Below, piece by piece: positions 46,285-58,301 of a DNA stretch of 64,000 nucleotides. The stretch's first letter is position 1. Every line of letters begins with the position of its first letter. A program made the translations under genes and the position numbers. The stretch comes from Sipunculus nudus (Eukaryota; Annelida; Sipuncula; Golfingiida; Sipunculidae): contig CM049311.1 in assembly GCA_026874595.1 (NCBI GenBank), forward strand, positions 12,739,676 to 12,803,675, given 5' to 3'. Below the pieces are notes generated by a model that was not told the DNA's origin, searched no databases, and saw only the letters and a program-made list of their open reading frames with translations.

Positions 46285-46640
46285 GATATATAAATATATA
46301 GATATATAGCATTTTAATTGTATATATGAAAATATCGAACCATTTTCAATGCCATGAAGGATGAACGGCCTATTTACATAGACCACCCGGCTGACTGGCG
46401 ACGCCGACATCATGTGCAAGCATTATATCTCGTTTTATTATCACTTACCTTGTAATATCAAGGACATTTTGCTGTATTTTTGTCTTAAAACATATATAAA
46501 TATATATATATATATATATCATTTTGATAGTATATATGAAATTATCGAAAAATTTGCAACACCATGAAAGATAAACAGCCTATTTACATAGAACACCCTG
46601 CTAACTGGTGACATGAAATGCAATCATTAAAATGTCATGT
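46188..46640. repeat. Tandem duplication, ~250 bp x2, each with an internal AT microsatellite
   Basis: TATCACTTACCTTG(C/T)AATATC starts at 46188 and 46438. Each unit continues through a TA-rich tract (46242-46280; 46495-46519), then 'CATTTT.AT.GTATATATGAAA.TATCGAA', 'CCATGAA.GAT.AACGGCC' or its variant, and 'CTATTTACATAGA.CACCC.GCT.ACTGG.GAC'. Identity outside the TA tract is roughly 80-85 percent by eye, so the duplication is old. Confidence 0.6.
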
Positions 46641-48140
46641 ATTTGACATCGTTGAAGTCTATTTTGAATTTATTTATTGGAACGATAATTTATGAGATGT
46701 TATCTTAAAAGCAATGCAGTTCATCATTTTTTATGGGATGTGTACAGAGCTTAAATAATTATTGCTTGCCTGTGATATCAATAAAATCAGAAATGTCCTT
46801 TTGAAAGACGAGTTACGGGGTTATATATTGATTATAATCAATAAAATATGAGTTATTAATTTCATATGTTACATATTTTTCTTTCATAAATATCCTTTAG
46901 TTATTGAATTCAATGCTTCTTTACTCACAGATGTAGGCTATCCTACACTGCCTATTATTTTAGTATTAAATTCAATGATTCTTTACAGACTTGTATCCTA
47001 CAATGCCTTTTATTTTAGCTGATAGATAGACAGAGCGATAGATAAATACATAGATAGACAGACAGATAGATAGATAGATTTCACATAGATTTATAAACCC
47101 CAAAATAAATTTATGTATAAATCACTGTCTTCAAGGACCCTAACAGGAATGAGAAAACTGTACATCCCATATTACCAAGTTTCAAGTTTCATCTTCTTGT
47201 TAATTAACCAGTTACTGTGACTAGGTTTCGTTCCGCACCGGTTGTCTAAGCCATGTTGTAACTGTTATAATAACAGCATGGGGGTCTTTGATAAATATTC
47301 TGTTGATTAAGATGAACCAACAAACATTTAAGTCCCCTGTGAAATAAAATGAATGTGTATTATATGATAATAATTTCATTTTTCAAACCATTCGTTTTTT
47401 ATGAAAATAACATCTTTCTCCTTTCTTTCTATCATATCTCTCTAAGGCATTATCTCTCTCTCTCTCTCTCTCTCTCTGTTCATGTGTTTACCAAGTACGT
47501 ATATTACCTGTGTATTTAGCTGATAGCAATAAGTGAATATAAACTTTATCCTAAAATACATACGACCACACAGACAAACATAAATGTGTATATTTACATG
47601 CATAAAGCCTTTCCTCTGTTCATTTTTGATAAATAATAGAAGGGACCATGAGAGATAACTTTTGTTCTGTTTAGCTTATTTGTGGGGTTGTGTATTATTG
47701 ATTAATAAAACACCTATCAAAGGGTATTCGGCTGTTTTTACTGAACTTATAAATTGCCTTACCATGATATTCATTGTGAAACGCAACTTAATTAGTCTAG
47801 TTATTCAAACAATAAGTTAATTATAAAGCGACCTCGCTTCCCTTTGAAGTGCGGTGACGTGTCAGAGGTGCAGGTTTCTCTGTCATATATCCCTGATGTG
47901 GTAAGGAGTTTCCAAACTGACTTTCTACTCGTATTTCTTGGAAATGTGCATAATTTTTGACTGACAATATGGCAGCACATGGATTATGTGATATATTGAA
48001 ATAAAATATGAGAATTCTCCGAAAACCTAGCTTATATATTTTGCTTATTTACATTAATTGGCAAAGCATGTCAACCGAACGTCAGTTATTATAGTAGATA
48101 TCGATAATACATTGACATTCGATTGCATGTTGATTCGTTA
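46641..48140. other. AT-rich sequence with microsatellites
   Basis: A GATA/GACA tract lies at 47021-47079 and a (CT)n tract at 47452-47478. No exon was recognised. Confidence 0.5.
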
Positions 48141-48896
48141 TTAGCTCAGCTGACTATAATTCATCTGAGCTATAGTCGTGGTCCATTGTCCGTCGTCCGT
48201 CCGTCTGTCTGTCCATCCGTCTGTCCGTCTGGATGTCCGTCCGTAAGACTGGCACGTTTCGACACCGTTGGACCTACGAATCTGAAATTAGGCATACAGT
48301 TAGATGTCCCTAAAATCTCCTACCATGCCGAAAATTGGGTCAATAGGACTTTGTTCCTTCGAGATATTAAGGAAAATCCTCAATTTTTTATTAGAAATCT
48401 ATTTTCACACTTCAGGACTGCCTTATATCAAAACCACTCATCTGGTATTCTTCATATTTACCATAAATATTCCTCTATATAGTTTCTATGTACATGCCAG
48501 ATATTAAGTCAGTATTATATAGTTTAAAAAAGTTATGGGCCCAAACATAATGGACTTTGTAAAAAAATCAGGAAGATATTTGGTCACTTAAGACCAAAAG
48601 TGTTAAAGATAGGGACTTTTTTCCAGTAATACAACTTAAATTAATCAAAATTAAATTGTATACCAAAAATTAGATCAAAATCTGGTAAATTTTTTTAAAT
48701 ATTGGCAAAAATATAAAATTGGTACCTTAAATTTTGCCCAACTTTGGCCACGGCACGTTTTTTTCCTGTAAGTACTGTGGATTTAATTTTCACAGCATGT
48801 ATACATAAGGATTTAATCTGTTAAAATCTGAAATTTGAAAATAAAAGCTGCAAAATTAGGCTAGTTATTGAATTTTTTTGGAGGCTCTTGTTGTAT
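48141..48896 (+). mobile_element. Family A element, copy A6 (left parental copy of the array)
   Basis: It starts TTAGCTCAGCTGACTATAAT and the next 30 bases fold as the family stem-loop with a variant loop. The microsatellite (CCGT/CTGT) is at 48188-48242. The body carries ATCAAAACCACTCATCTG and AAGGATTTAATCTGTTAAAA, and the element ends GGAGGCTCTTGTT at about 48884-48896. Its first ~230 bases differ from the later copies at many sites, whereas from 48366 on it is nearly identical to them. It defines the 'left' allele used to map the crossover. Confidence 0.6.
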
Positions 48897-50384
48897 TCCC
48901 TTACATTGTCAAGCAGTCCACTTTGATGACTGTAGGTCATTCAGTGCACATCTCTATGCTCCCCAGGCTGTTGGCATAATTTTAGATGTTCCCAAAATCT
49001 CCTACCATACCAAAAATTTGGTCATTAAGACTTCGTTCCTTTGAGATATTAAGGAAAAAAAAATTCTGTTTTCCATAAAAAAAGCCATTGTTACACTTCA
49101 AGGCTGCCTAATATCAAAACCACTGATCTGTTTTTGATTGTATTTAGTATTCACTTTCTTTCATACATTTTCTAAGAACATACCAAAAATTAGGTCAGTA
49201 TTGGGTATTATTTTGAAGTAATGGGGCAAAACATAATGCAATTTTTAAAAAAATCAGGAAATATATTTACTCACCTAACATGAGAATTGCTGAACCTAGA
49301 GACTTTTTTTCAGGAAAATAACTTTATTTAACCAAGATTCAAGTGTTTACCCAAAATTAGATCTGAATTTGCAAATTTTTCAAGTTATTAGCATAAATAA
49401 AAAATCAATACCTTAAATTTTTGTCCAACTTTGGCACTGTTGATTTAATTTTCACAGCATATATACATAAGGATTTAATCTTTCAAAATCTGAAATTTCA
49501 AAGAAATTGATTGGAAAGAATAGCTTTTATTCATGTTTTCAGACACCATGTCAAGTGTTGTTTACATCTAGCCCACCTAGTAGTACAGCCTTCCCTTGCA
49601 TTATGTAACCCACCCCAGGCAGCTTGCCTTGGGTGAGCATGGCCACTACCAGCAGGCTTCCCCTCTGCCCTGCACTCCCCCCCCCCCCCCAGCAGGTGCA
49701 TAAACTAGATGAATGTTATTATTTTCTGTATTTGATTCATTCTTATTCTAGGCTATGCTACATTTTAGATTTTGTATTTTACCACCAGGGTTACAGTGAT
49801 TAAAGTGTACATTTAATTGTGTCCACAAAGTGGTGTATTGCTATGAAAAAGTGGATGTTCATGAGATAAGTAATTCCTTACTTCAGAGGAGTAAAAACTT
49901 CACCAGCTGTGAAATTGAGTATTAATTCCAGTAATAAATTAAAACTGGGATAGTAATTAGCATAATGATATTGTTTGTCCCTCATTCAACCAACAGTGTG
50001 TTTACTTTATTTGAAAAGATGTTTTATTTTATCAAATTTACTGAATCTTTTATTTTATTTTGTTGAATAAAATTAAGCATGTACTGAAAACTCCAATGTG
50101 CAAAACTTTTTAATACTGATTCAAGGAATATTCTTGTAGATGCCATGTTGTGGAATTATTTTCTTTTAAATTCATTTTAAACATTTATGATTTAAAAATA
50201 ATAAAATATATGTGTATGCATAATATGACCCAATATGAGCTACACTCTGGATATATGATGATTGCAACTTTTGCAACAATTCTAATATTTTAACTTATAG
50301 TTTTAGTTTTTTACTCTGTATATATAATGATTGCAACTTTTGCAACAATTCTAATATTTTAACTTATATTTTCAGGTTTTTTTA

Positions 50385-51140
50385 TTAGCTCAGCTGACTA
50401 TAAGTCATCTGAGCTATAGTCGTGGTCCATTGTCTGTTGTCCGTCCGTCTGTCAGTCCGTCCGTCCGTAGATGTGGCACGTTTTAAAACCGTAAGACCTA
50501 GGTATCCAAAATTCAGCATAATGTTAGATGTCCCCAAGATCTCCTACCAAGCCAAAAACTGGGTCTTTGCGACTTTATTCCTTTGAGAAATTAAGGAAAA
50601 TCCTCAATTTTTTATTAGAAATCTATTTTCACACTTCAGGACTGCCTTATATCAAAACCACTCATCTGGTATTCTTCATATTTACCATAAATATTCCTCT
50701 ATATAGTTTCTATGTACATGCCAGATATTAAGTCAGTATTATATAGTTTAAAAAAGTTATGGGCCCAAACATAATGGACTTTGTAAAAAAATCAGGAAGA
50801 TATTTGGTCACTTAAGACCAAAAGTGTTAAAGATAGGGACTTTTTTCCAGTAATACAACTTAAACTAATCAAAATTAAATTGTATACCAAAAATTAGATC
50901 AAAATCTGGTAAATTTTTTTAAATATTGGCAAAAATATAAAATTGGTACCTTAAATTTTGCCCAACTTTGGCCACGGCACGTTTTTTTCCTGTAAGTACT
51001 GTGGATTTAATTTTCACAGCATGTATACATAAGGATTTAATCTGTTAAAATCTGAAATTTGAAAATAAAAGCTGCAAAATTAGGCTAGTTATTGAATTTT
51101 TTTGGAGGCTCTTGTTGTATTCCCTTACATTGTCAAGCAG
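50385..51140 (+). mobile_element. Chimeric family A element, array junction 1
   Basis: The head (50385-50589) matches the right parental copy at 54830, including AGACCTAGGTATCCAAAATT and TTTGAGAAATT. The tail from 50601 matches the left parental copy at 48141, including GGAAAATCCTC. The switch lies within 50590-50600. The 5' stem-loop at 50387-50415 is intact. Confidence 0.75.
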
Positions 51141-52606
51141 TCCACTTTGATGACTGTAGGTCATTCAGTGCACATCTCTATGCTCCCCAGGCTGTTGGCA
51201 TAATTTTAGATGTTCCCAAAATCTCCTACCATACCAAAAATTTGGTCATTAAGACTTCGTTCCTTTGAGATATTAAGGAAAAAAAAATTCTGTTTTCCAT
51301 AAAAAAAGCCATTGTTACACTTCAAGGCTGCCTAATATCAAAACCACTGATCTGTTTTTGATTGTATTTAGTATTCACTTTCTTTCATACATTTTCTAAG
51401 AACATACCAAAAATTAGGTCAGTATTGGGTATTATTTTGAAGTAATGGGGCAAAACATAATGCAATTTTTAAAAAAATCAGGAAATATATTTACTCACCT
51501 AACATGAGAATTGCTGAACCTAGAGACTTTTTTTCAGGAAAATAACTTTATTTAACCAAGATTCAAGTGTTTACCCAAAATTAGATCTGAATTTGCAAAT
51601 TTTTCAAGTTATTAGCATAAATAAAAAATCAATACCTTAAATTTTTGTCCAACTTTGGCACTGTTGATTTAATTTTCACAGCATATATACATAAGGATTT
51701 AATCTTTCAAAATCTGAAATTTCAAAGAAATTGATTGGAAAGAATAGCTTTTATTCATGTTTTCAGACACCATGTCAAGTGTTGTTTACATCTAGCCCAC
51801 CTAGTAGTACAGCCTTCCCTTGCATTATGTAACCCACCCCAGGCAGCTTGCCTTGGGTGAGCATGGCCACTACCAGCAGGCTTCCCCTCTGCCCTGCACT
51901 CCCCCCCCCCCCAGCAGGTGCATAAACTAGATGAATGTTATTATTTTCTGTATTTGATTCATTCTTATTCTAGGCTATGCTACATTTTAGATTTTGTATT
52001 TTACCACCAGGGTTACAGTGATTAAAGTGTACATTTAATTGTGTCCACAAAGTGGTGTATTGCTATGAAAAAGTGGATGTTCATGAGATAAGTAATTCCT
52101 TACTTCAGAGGAGTAAAAACTTCACCAGCTGTGAAATTGAGTATTAATTCCAGTAATAAATTAAAACTGGGATAGTAATTAGCATAATGATATTGTTTGT
52201 CCCTCATTCAACCAACAGTGTGTTTACTTTATTTGAAAAGATGTTTTATTTTATCAAATTTACTGAATCTTTTATTTTATTTTGTTGAATAAAATTAAGC
52301 ATGTACTGAAAACTCCAATGTGCAAAACTTTTTAATACTGATTCAAGGAATATTCTTGTAGATGCCATGTTGTGGAATTATTTTCTTTTAAATTCATTTT
52401 AAACATTTATGATTTAAAAATAATAAAATATATGTGTATGCATAATATGACCCAATATGAGCTACACTCTGGATATATGATGATTGCAACTTTTGCAACA
52501 ATTCTAATATTTTAACTTATAGTTTTAGTTTTTTACTCTGTATATATAATGATTGCAACTTTTGCAACAATTCTAATATTTTAACTTATATTTTCAGGTT
52601 TTTTTA

Positions 52607-53362
52607 TTAGCTCAGCTGACTATAAGTCATCTGAGCTATAGTCGTGGTCCATTGTCTGTTGTCCGTCCGTCTGTCAGTCCGTCCGTCCGTAGATGTGGCA
52701 CGTTTTAAAACCGTAAGACCTAGGTATCCAAAATTCAGCATAATGTTAGATGTCCCCAAGATCTCCTACCAAGCCAAAAACTGGGTCTTTGCGACTTTAT
52801 TCCTTTGAGAAATTAAGGAAAATCCTCAATTTTTTATTAGAAATCTATTTTCACACTTCAGGACTGCCTTATATCAAAACCACTCATCTGGTATTCTTCA
52901 TATTTACCATAAATATTCCTCTATATAGTTTCTATGTACATGCCAGATATTAAGTCAGTATTATATAGTTTAAAAAAGTTATGGGCCCAAACATAATGGA
53001 CTTTGTAAAAAAATCAGGAAGATATTTGGTCACTTAAGACCAAAAGTGTTAAAGATAGGGACTTTTTTCCAGTAATACAACTTAAACTAATCAAAATTAA
53101 ATTGTATACCAAAAATTAGATCAAAATCTGGTAAATTTTTTTAAATATTGGCAAAAATATAAAATTGGTACCTTAAATTTTGCCCAACTTTGGCCACGGC
53201 ACGTTTTTTTCCTGTAAGTACTGTGGATTTAATTTTCACAGCATGTATACATAAGGATTTAATCTGTTAAAATCTGAAATTTGAAAATAAAAGCTGCAAA
53301 ATTAGGCTAGTTATTGAATTTTTTTGGAGGCTCTTGTTGTATTCCCTTACATTGTCAAGCAG
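52607..53362 (+). mobile_element. Chimeric family A element, array junction 2
   Basis: Same right-type head and left-type tail as at 50385, with the switch at 52812-52822. It shares CCATTGTCTGTTG with junction 1, where the right parent has CCATTGTCCGTTG, so junctions 1 and 2 descend from one event. Confidence 0.75.
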
Positions 53363-54829
53363 TCCACTTTGATGACTGTAGGTCATTCAGTGCACATCTC
53401 TATGCTCCCCAGGCTGTTGGCATAATTTTAGATGTTCCCAAAATCTCCTACCATACCAAAAATTTGGTCATTAAGACTTCGTTCCTTTGAGATATTAAGG
53501 AAAAAAAAATTCTGTTTTCCATAAAAAAAGCCATTGTTACACTTCAAGGCTGCCTAATATCAAAACCACTGATCTGTTTTTGATTGTATTTAGTATTCAC
53601 TTTCTTTCATACATTTTCTAAGAACATACCAAAAATTAGGTCAGTATTGGGTATTATTTTGAAGTAATGGGGCAAAACATAATGCAATTTTTAAAAAAAT
53701 CAGGAAATATATTTACTCACCTAACATGAGAATTGCTGAACCTAGAGACTTTTTTTCAGGAAAATAACTTTATTTAACCAAGATTCAAGTGTTTACCCAA
53801 AATTAGATCTGAATTTGCAAATTTTTCAAGTTATTAGCATAAATAAAAAATCAATACCTTAAATTTTTGTCCAACTTTGGCGCTGTTGATTTAATTTTCA
53901 CAGCATATATACATAAGGATTTAATCTTTCAAAATCTGAAATTTCAAAGAAATTGATTGGAAATAATAGCTTTTATTCATGTTTTCAGACACCATGTCAA
54001 GTGTTGTTTACATCTAGCCCACCTAGTAGTACAGCCTTCCCTTGCATTATGTAACCCACCCCAGGCAGCTTGCCTTGGGTGAGCATGGCCACTACCAGCA
54101 GGCTTCCCCTCTGCCCTGCACTCCCCCCCCCCCCCAGCAGGTGCATAAACTAGATGAATGTTATTATTTTCTGTATTTGATTCATTCTTATTCTAGGCTA
54201 TGCTACATTTTAGATTTTGTATTTTACCACCAGGGTTACAGTGATTAAAGTGTACATTTAATTGTGTCCACAAAGTGGTGTATTGCTATGAAAAAGTGGA
54301 TGTTCATGAGATAAGTAATTCCTTACTTCAGAGGAGTAAAAACTTCACCAGCTGTGAAATTGAGTATTAATTCCAGTAATAAATTAAAACTGGGATAGTA
54401 ATTAGCATAATGATATTGTTTGTCCCTCATTCAACCAACAGTGTGTTTACTTTATTTGAAAAGATGTTTTATTTTATCAAATTTACTGAATCTTTTATTT
54501 TATTTTGTTGAATAAAATTAAGCATGTACTGAAAACTCCAATGTGCAAAACTTTTTAATACTGATTCAAGGAATATTCTTGTAGATGCCATGTTGTGGAA
54601 TTATTTTCTTTTAAATTCATTTTAAACATTTATGATTTAAAAATAATAAAATATATGTGTATGCATAATATGACCCAATATGAGCTACACTCTGGATATA
54701 TGATGATTGCAACTTTTGCAACAATTCTAATATTTTAACTTATAGTTTTAGTTTTTTACTCTGTATATATAATGATTGCAACTTTTGCAACAATTCTAAT
54801 ATTTTAACTTATATTTTCAGGTTTTTTTA

Positions 54830-56721
54830 TTAGCTCAGCTGACTATAAGTCATCTGAGCTATAGTCGTGGTCCATTGTCCGTTGTCCGTCCGTCTGTCAG
54901 TCCGTCCGTCCGTAGATGTGGCACGTTTTAAAACCGTAAGACCTAGGTATCCAAAATTCAGCATAATGTTAGATGTCCCCAAGATCTCCTACCAAGCCAA
55001 AAACTGGGTCTTTGCGACTTTATTCCTTTGAGAAATTAAGGAAAAACCTCAATTTTTTATTAAAATCCTATTTTCACACTTCAGGACTGCCTAATATCAA
55101 AACCACTCATCTGTTTTTCCTCATATTTACCATAAATATTCCTCTATATAGTTCCTATGTACATGCAAGAAATTAAGTCTGTAAAGTATAAATTCTTTAA
55201 GTTATGGGCCCAAACATAATGGACTTTGTAAAAAATCAGGAAAAATAATAACTCACTTAACATGAAAAATTTTGAAACTAGAGTCTATTTTCTCAAGTAT
55301 ATAACTATGTTTAATTAAGATTCAATTGTTTACCGAAAATTAGATCTGAATTTTGTAAATTTTTTAAGTTATTAGCTTAAAAAAAAAATCAGTACCTTAA
55401 ATTTTGCCCAACTTTGACCATGGCACGTTTTTTTCCTGTAAGCACCATTGATTTAATTTTCAGAGCATGTTAACATAAATATTTAGTTTGTCTAAATCTG
55501 AAATTTGAAAATAAAAGCTTGAAAATTAAGCTAGTTATTGATTTTTTTTTCTGTAGTCACTTGCTTTGATTACAGATACAGGGTCCCACTCCAGGTCACT
55601 GGAAGTCAGCTATGCCAGGGTTTCTGATTTGTTACAGTCACTGGGGGAGATCCCCTGCTGTGACAGGTGTACAGTTATTCTCATATCACCACCCCAATCA
55701 CCCCCCCCCCCCCCCCCAGCAAACCCAACCCACCATGTGTTATGCACTATTTGTTATTGTTTTCACTGTATCTCCTTATTGTAATGCTGTTTCCACTCCG
55801 ATATGCTAAAACTTTCCTTGAAAAAAATAATTCAAGGTGTAATCAAGAAGATGCAATGTTGTGTAATGTGGCATTTTTAAAGAAATCAATTTTCTTTTAA
55901 ATGATTTTAACAAATATAATTGAACCCATCAGTATGCTAAAATTATTATAAAATATGAAGCACATTATGGATAAATAAAGACACAATTAAAAATTGGGAA
56001 ATCTAAATCAAGTATTATTTTTAGATAATTATTGTTTTGCAGATTTAAAAGATATATTTTTGTGGTAAAAAATAAATAAACATTTGTATGCATGATGTGG
56101 TGTTATCTGACAAGATTGAGATTCATGATGATGCAGTTGAGAATTATGAATCAACTTTTATATTCAGATATATATGTTAAATTGGAAATGTATAGAAATA
56201 TAAACTTAAATTAGAAAATAATTGATGTGATAAAAAAATGAGCATTTAATACAAACATTTGTTCATTATTTTCCTGCCTCAGCAGAATTTGAGATCAGGC
56301 TTTGTTTGCCCTGTTTTATGTTTGTTAATTAGCTCTATTTCAACTGTATACATTTCATTAAAAAAATACATATATATTTAATAATATATATTATACAAAA
56401 AAATAGATCCAATTGAACAAATGTGTAAACTACTGAAATGTCAAAAGTTAATCGAAAAAACAACTAATGATCATGGTAATAGTACAGATCATTTGTTCAC
56501 AAACTGCTCACATGCTTTAGTTTTAACATTAGGAAACACATGGTCAGGTCACAAAATAATTTTGCAACAATTTCTTGCTCATCAATACAAACCAATCATA
56601 TAAACCAACCATGGCCTTTATTACCTCTTCCTCTTACACTTTATCTCCATTTGATATTATTTTAGATTTTTACCTTCAAGGTTAACGTCAGCTGAGCACA
56701 GTGACCCATAGGTCCCTTGTT
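54830..56721 (+). mobile_element. Family A element, right parental copy with 3' terminus
   Basis: It starts TTAGCTCAGCTGACTATAAG with the stem-loop at 54832-54860. The body diverges from the array units after 55046 (GGAAAAACCTC, then TTAAAATCCT, then TCTGTTTTTCCTC). A C run at about 55699-55719 parallels that in the array. The 3' end, at about 56685-56721, is GTCAGCTGAGCACAGTGACC followed by CATAGGTCCCTTGTT, a slightly decayed form of the family palindrome and tail. If this is one element, its length is about 1.9 kb and it contains the endonuclease-like remnant at 56403-56603. Confidence 0.55.
56403..56603 (+). pseudogene. Endonuclease/exonuclease/phosphatase (EEP)-like C-terminal remnant
   Basis: A 66-codon frame, open before the ATG at 56421 and ending in TAA. 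It shows the pattern of the C-terminal part of EEP nucleases carried by non-LTR retrotransposons and Helentrons: CQKLIEKTTNDHGNSTDHLF, which aligns with the usual 'QLI..PT...G..LDH(I/V)(F/Y)TN', followed about 20 residues later by TWSGHKIILQQF, which aligns with 'YWSDHK.I...F'. The terminal catalytic pair Asp-His is Gly-His here, so it would not be active. No reverse transcriptase, Rep or helicase sequence was found. Assignment is by motif spacing. Confidence 0.5.
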
Positions 56722-56864
56722 AAAAATTTATAAAACCTGTAAATAAAAGAATGATTCAGATATAAACTTCTTAATGGAAAAAGTGGATATGCTTAAAAAA
56801 AATAGGATTATATATAAACTTAAATGCATTATTCCCTTGAAAGTGAAAGAAAGGTATTAGTCCA

Positions 56865-57717
56865 TTCTGTCAACTTGCCTGTCCATCTGTAAATTTTCAT
56901 ATGTATCACAGTATCTCAAAACTTTTACTGTTTTTCTTCATGACAGTCTTGTCAGAGTATTAATTGCAATCATATATTTAGAACTTTACTGTAACCAAGT
57001 AGGAGGGCCCCTTTCCTCTTAGCTTTTCATATTCTTATATAAATGAAAAACATTACAATAGAATATTTCTACATCCACCTTTGTGCTGCCCTCACTTTTC
57101 CCTTCTCCGAACCCCATCCCAAAGTCAGCCTCAGTAAGCAAGAACAAGATGAATCAGATATATTCATACTTTAATATTTTGTATAACTATTCGTCCATAG
57201 GTACCTATGTACATGCCAGAAATTATGTCAGTATTGTGTAATATGTAGACGTAGTGGGCATCACAATAATGTACCTTGTCAAGACTAAAGAGATATTGTG
57301 TCATACAGTCACAAATTCATGAATCACTTCATCAGCATAGTTAATCATAACATCATATCTGTCAAATTGAAAGCTTGTAGACTACCATACACTTTAGATC
57401 CTTCAACAAATAGCCTTATCATCATTCTACTACTGCTTATTACTGCTGTCATTGCATTCATATTTGCTCAAAAATATCACAATTTTCAACCCCTCCTAAA
57501 TAAATAAAAAATAAACCACTATATTTGACTCTATTAATCCATCAGTCAGGTAATTTCATTTATCATTTACTCACATATTACATTAAATTCCTTTATAATA
57601 GCCCAACATGTCCATGATATTCATAAGCTTTATCGACTTGATATAGTATCACAGTGGAGAAACATTTATAGTCCAATCATGATCAGCTGAGCGCCATAAC
57701 CCATGGGTCCCTTGTTG
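56865..57717 (+). mobile_element. Family A element, diverged copy A10
   Basis: There is no clear 5' end, but CTTGCCTGTCCATCTGTAAA near 56875 resembles the end of the microsatellite. TATGTACATGCCAGAAATTA at 57206 matches the array bodies (TATGTACATGCCAGATATTA). The 3' end GATCAGCTGAGCGCCATAAC followed by CCATGGGTCCCTTGTT at 57681-57716 is the family terminus. The frame at 57298-57507 contains NHNIISVKLK, which could be another trace of an EEP end (usual SDH), but this is weak. Confidence 0.45.
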
Positions 57718-57984
57718 TAACTCTGGCGAAACAGATAATATTAGGATATAATGATGTCAGTTTTCACGAAAGCAACGTCAGGAAAGAAAACAATATAACG
57801 GTTAAAATCTATAGCTTTTTGAACAATAATTCATGTACACAGGTATTAGGGCTTGCATAAAGTTTCATAGCTATACCGTGTTTGATCAACATATGTAAAC
57901 TTTTATTATTTTAGTTAGGCTTTCCCATAAAGCTTCAATCCCCGGCTACTTACGTATGTAATTAAGTCACATAAATATAACATA
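57718..57984. other. Intergenic sequence
   Basis: Nothing recognised. Confidence 0.35.
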
Positions 57985-58105
57985 GCGTCTAAATTGGACC
58001 CGTCCCACTCGGACCCGTCCAACTGGGACTGTCTAAATGGGACCTGTCCAAATGGCGCCCATCCAACTGACACATAATCATCTTGTTCATGCAGACCGGA
58101 TTCTA
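57985..58105 (+). repeat. GGACCCGTCC short-period repeat, copy 2
   Basis: Imperfect ~16-base units (GGACCCGTCC, GGACCCGTCCAACTGGGAC, GGGACCTGTCCAAATGG) followed by CAGACCGGATTC. It matches 45985-46115 in inverse orientation. The - strand open frame here is an artefact of the repeat. Confidence 0.5.
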
Positions 58106-58217
58106 TACTGGCTCTAAAAGGTCTAGCATTAGAGGCTAATAATACTTCAGACTGAACTATGACTTTAACACTCTTTAAATGCCAGAAAGTGGAGGTATCC
58201 AACTGTTAATTAAAACT

Positions 58218-58220
<3 letters not shown>

Positions 58221-58298
<78 letters not shown>
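58221..58298 (+). repeat. (AT)n microsatellite
   Basis: About 38 uninterrupted TA repeats, the longest in the window. Confidence 0.9.

Positions 58299-58301
<3 letters not shown>

Larger units (their letters stand above)
48366..55034 (+). repeat. Three-unit tandem array, ~2.22 kb unit, made by unequal crossover
   Basis: Units 48366-50589, 50590-52811 and 52812-55034 have lengths 2224, 2222 and 2223. Those differences equal the differences in one C run (14, 12 and 13 C). Outside it I saw only three substitutions by eye: T at 48641 where units 2 and 3 have C, G at 53882 and T at 53964 private to unit 3. Each unit contains the tail of a family A element, a second diverged family A body (copy one at 48960-49500), a C-run segment and about 0.85 kb of AT-rich DNA, ending with a new family A head. 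No gene is inside. Confidence 0.85.

Noticed and set aside
50528-55176. Recurrent 67-codon frames (48304, 50528, 52750, 54973)
   Set aside because: They are the same stretch of family A repeat in each array copy; no start context, domain or codon bias.
55566-55784. 72-codon frame after a possible acceptor (TGATTACAG)
   Set aside because: It runs into the C run that belongs to the repeat and parallels a non-coding segment of the array units.
57298-57507. Second endonuclease fragment
   Set aside because: Only NHNIISVKLK resembles an EEP end; too short and hydrophobic afterwards, so it is mentioned under the element but not called.
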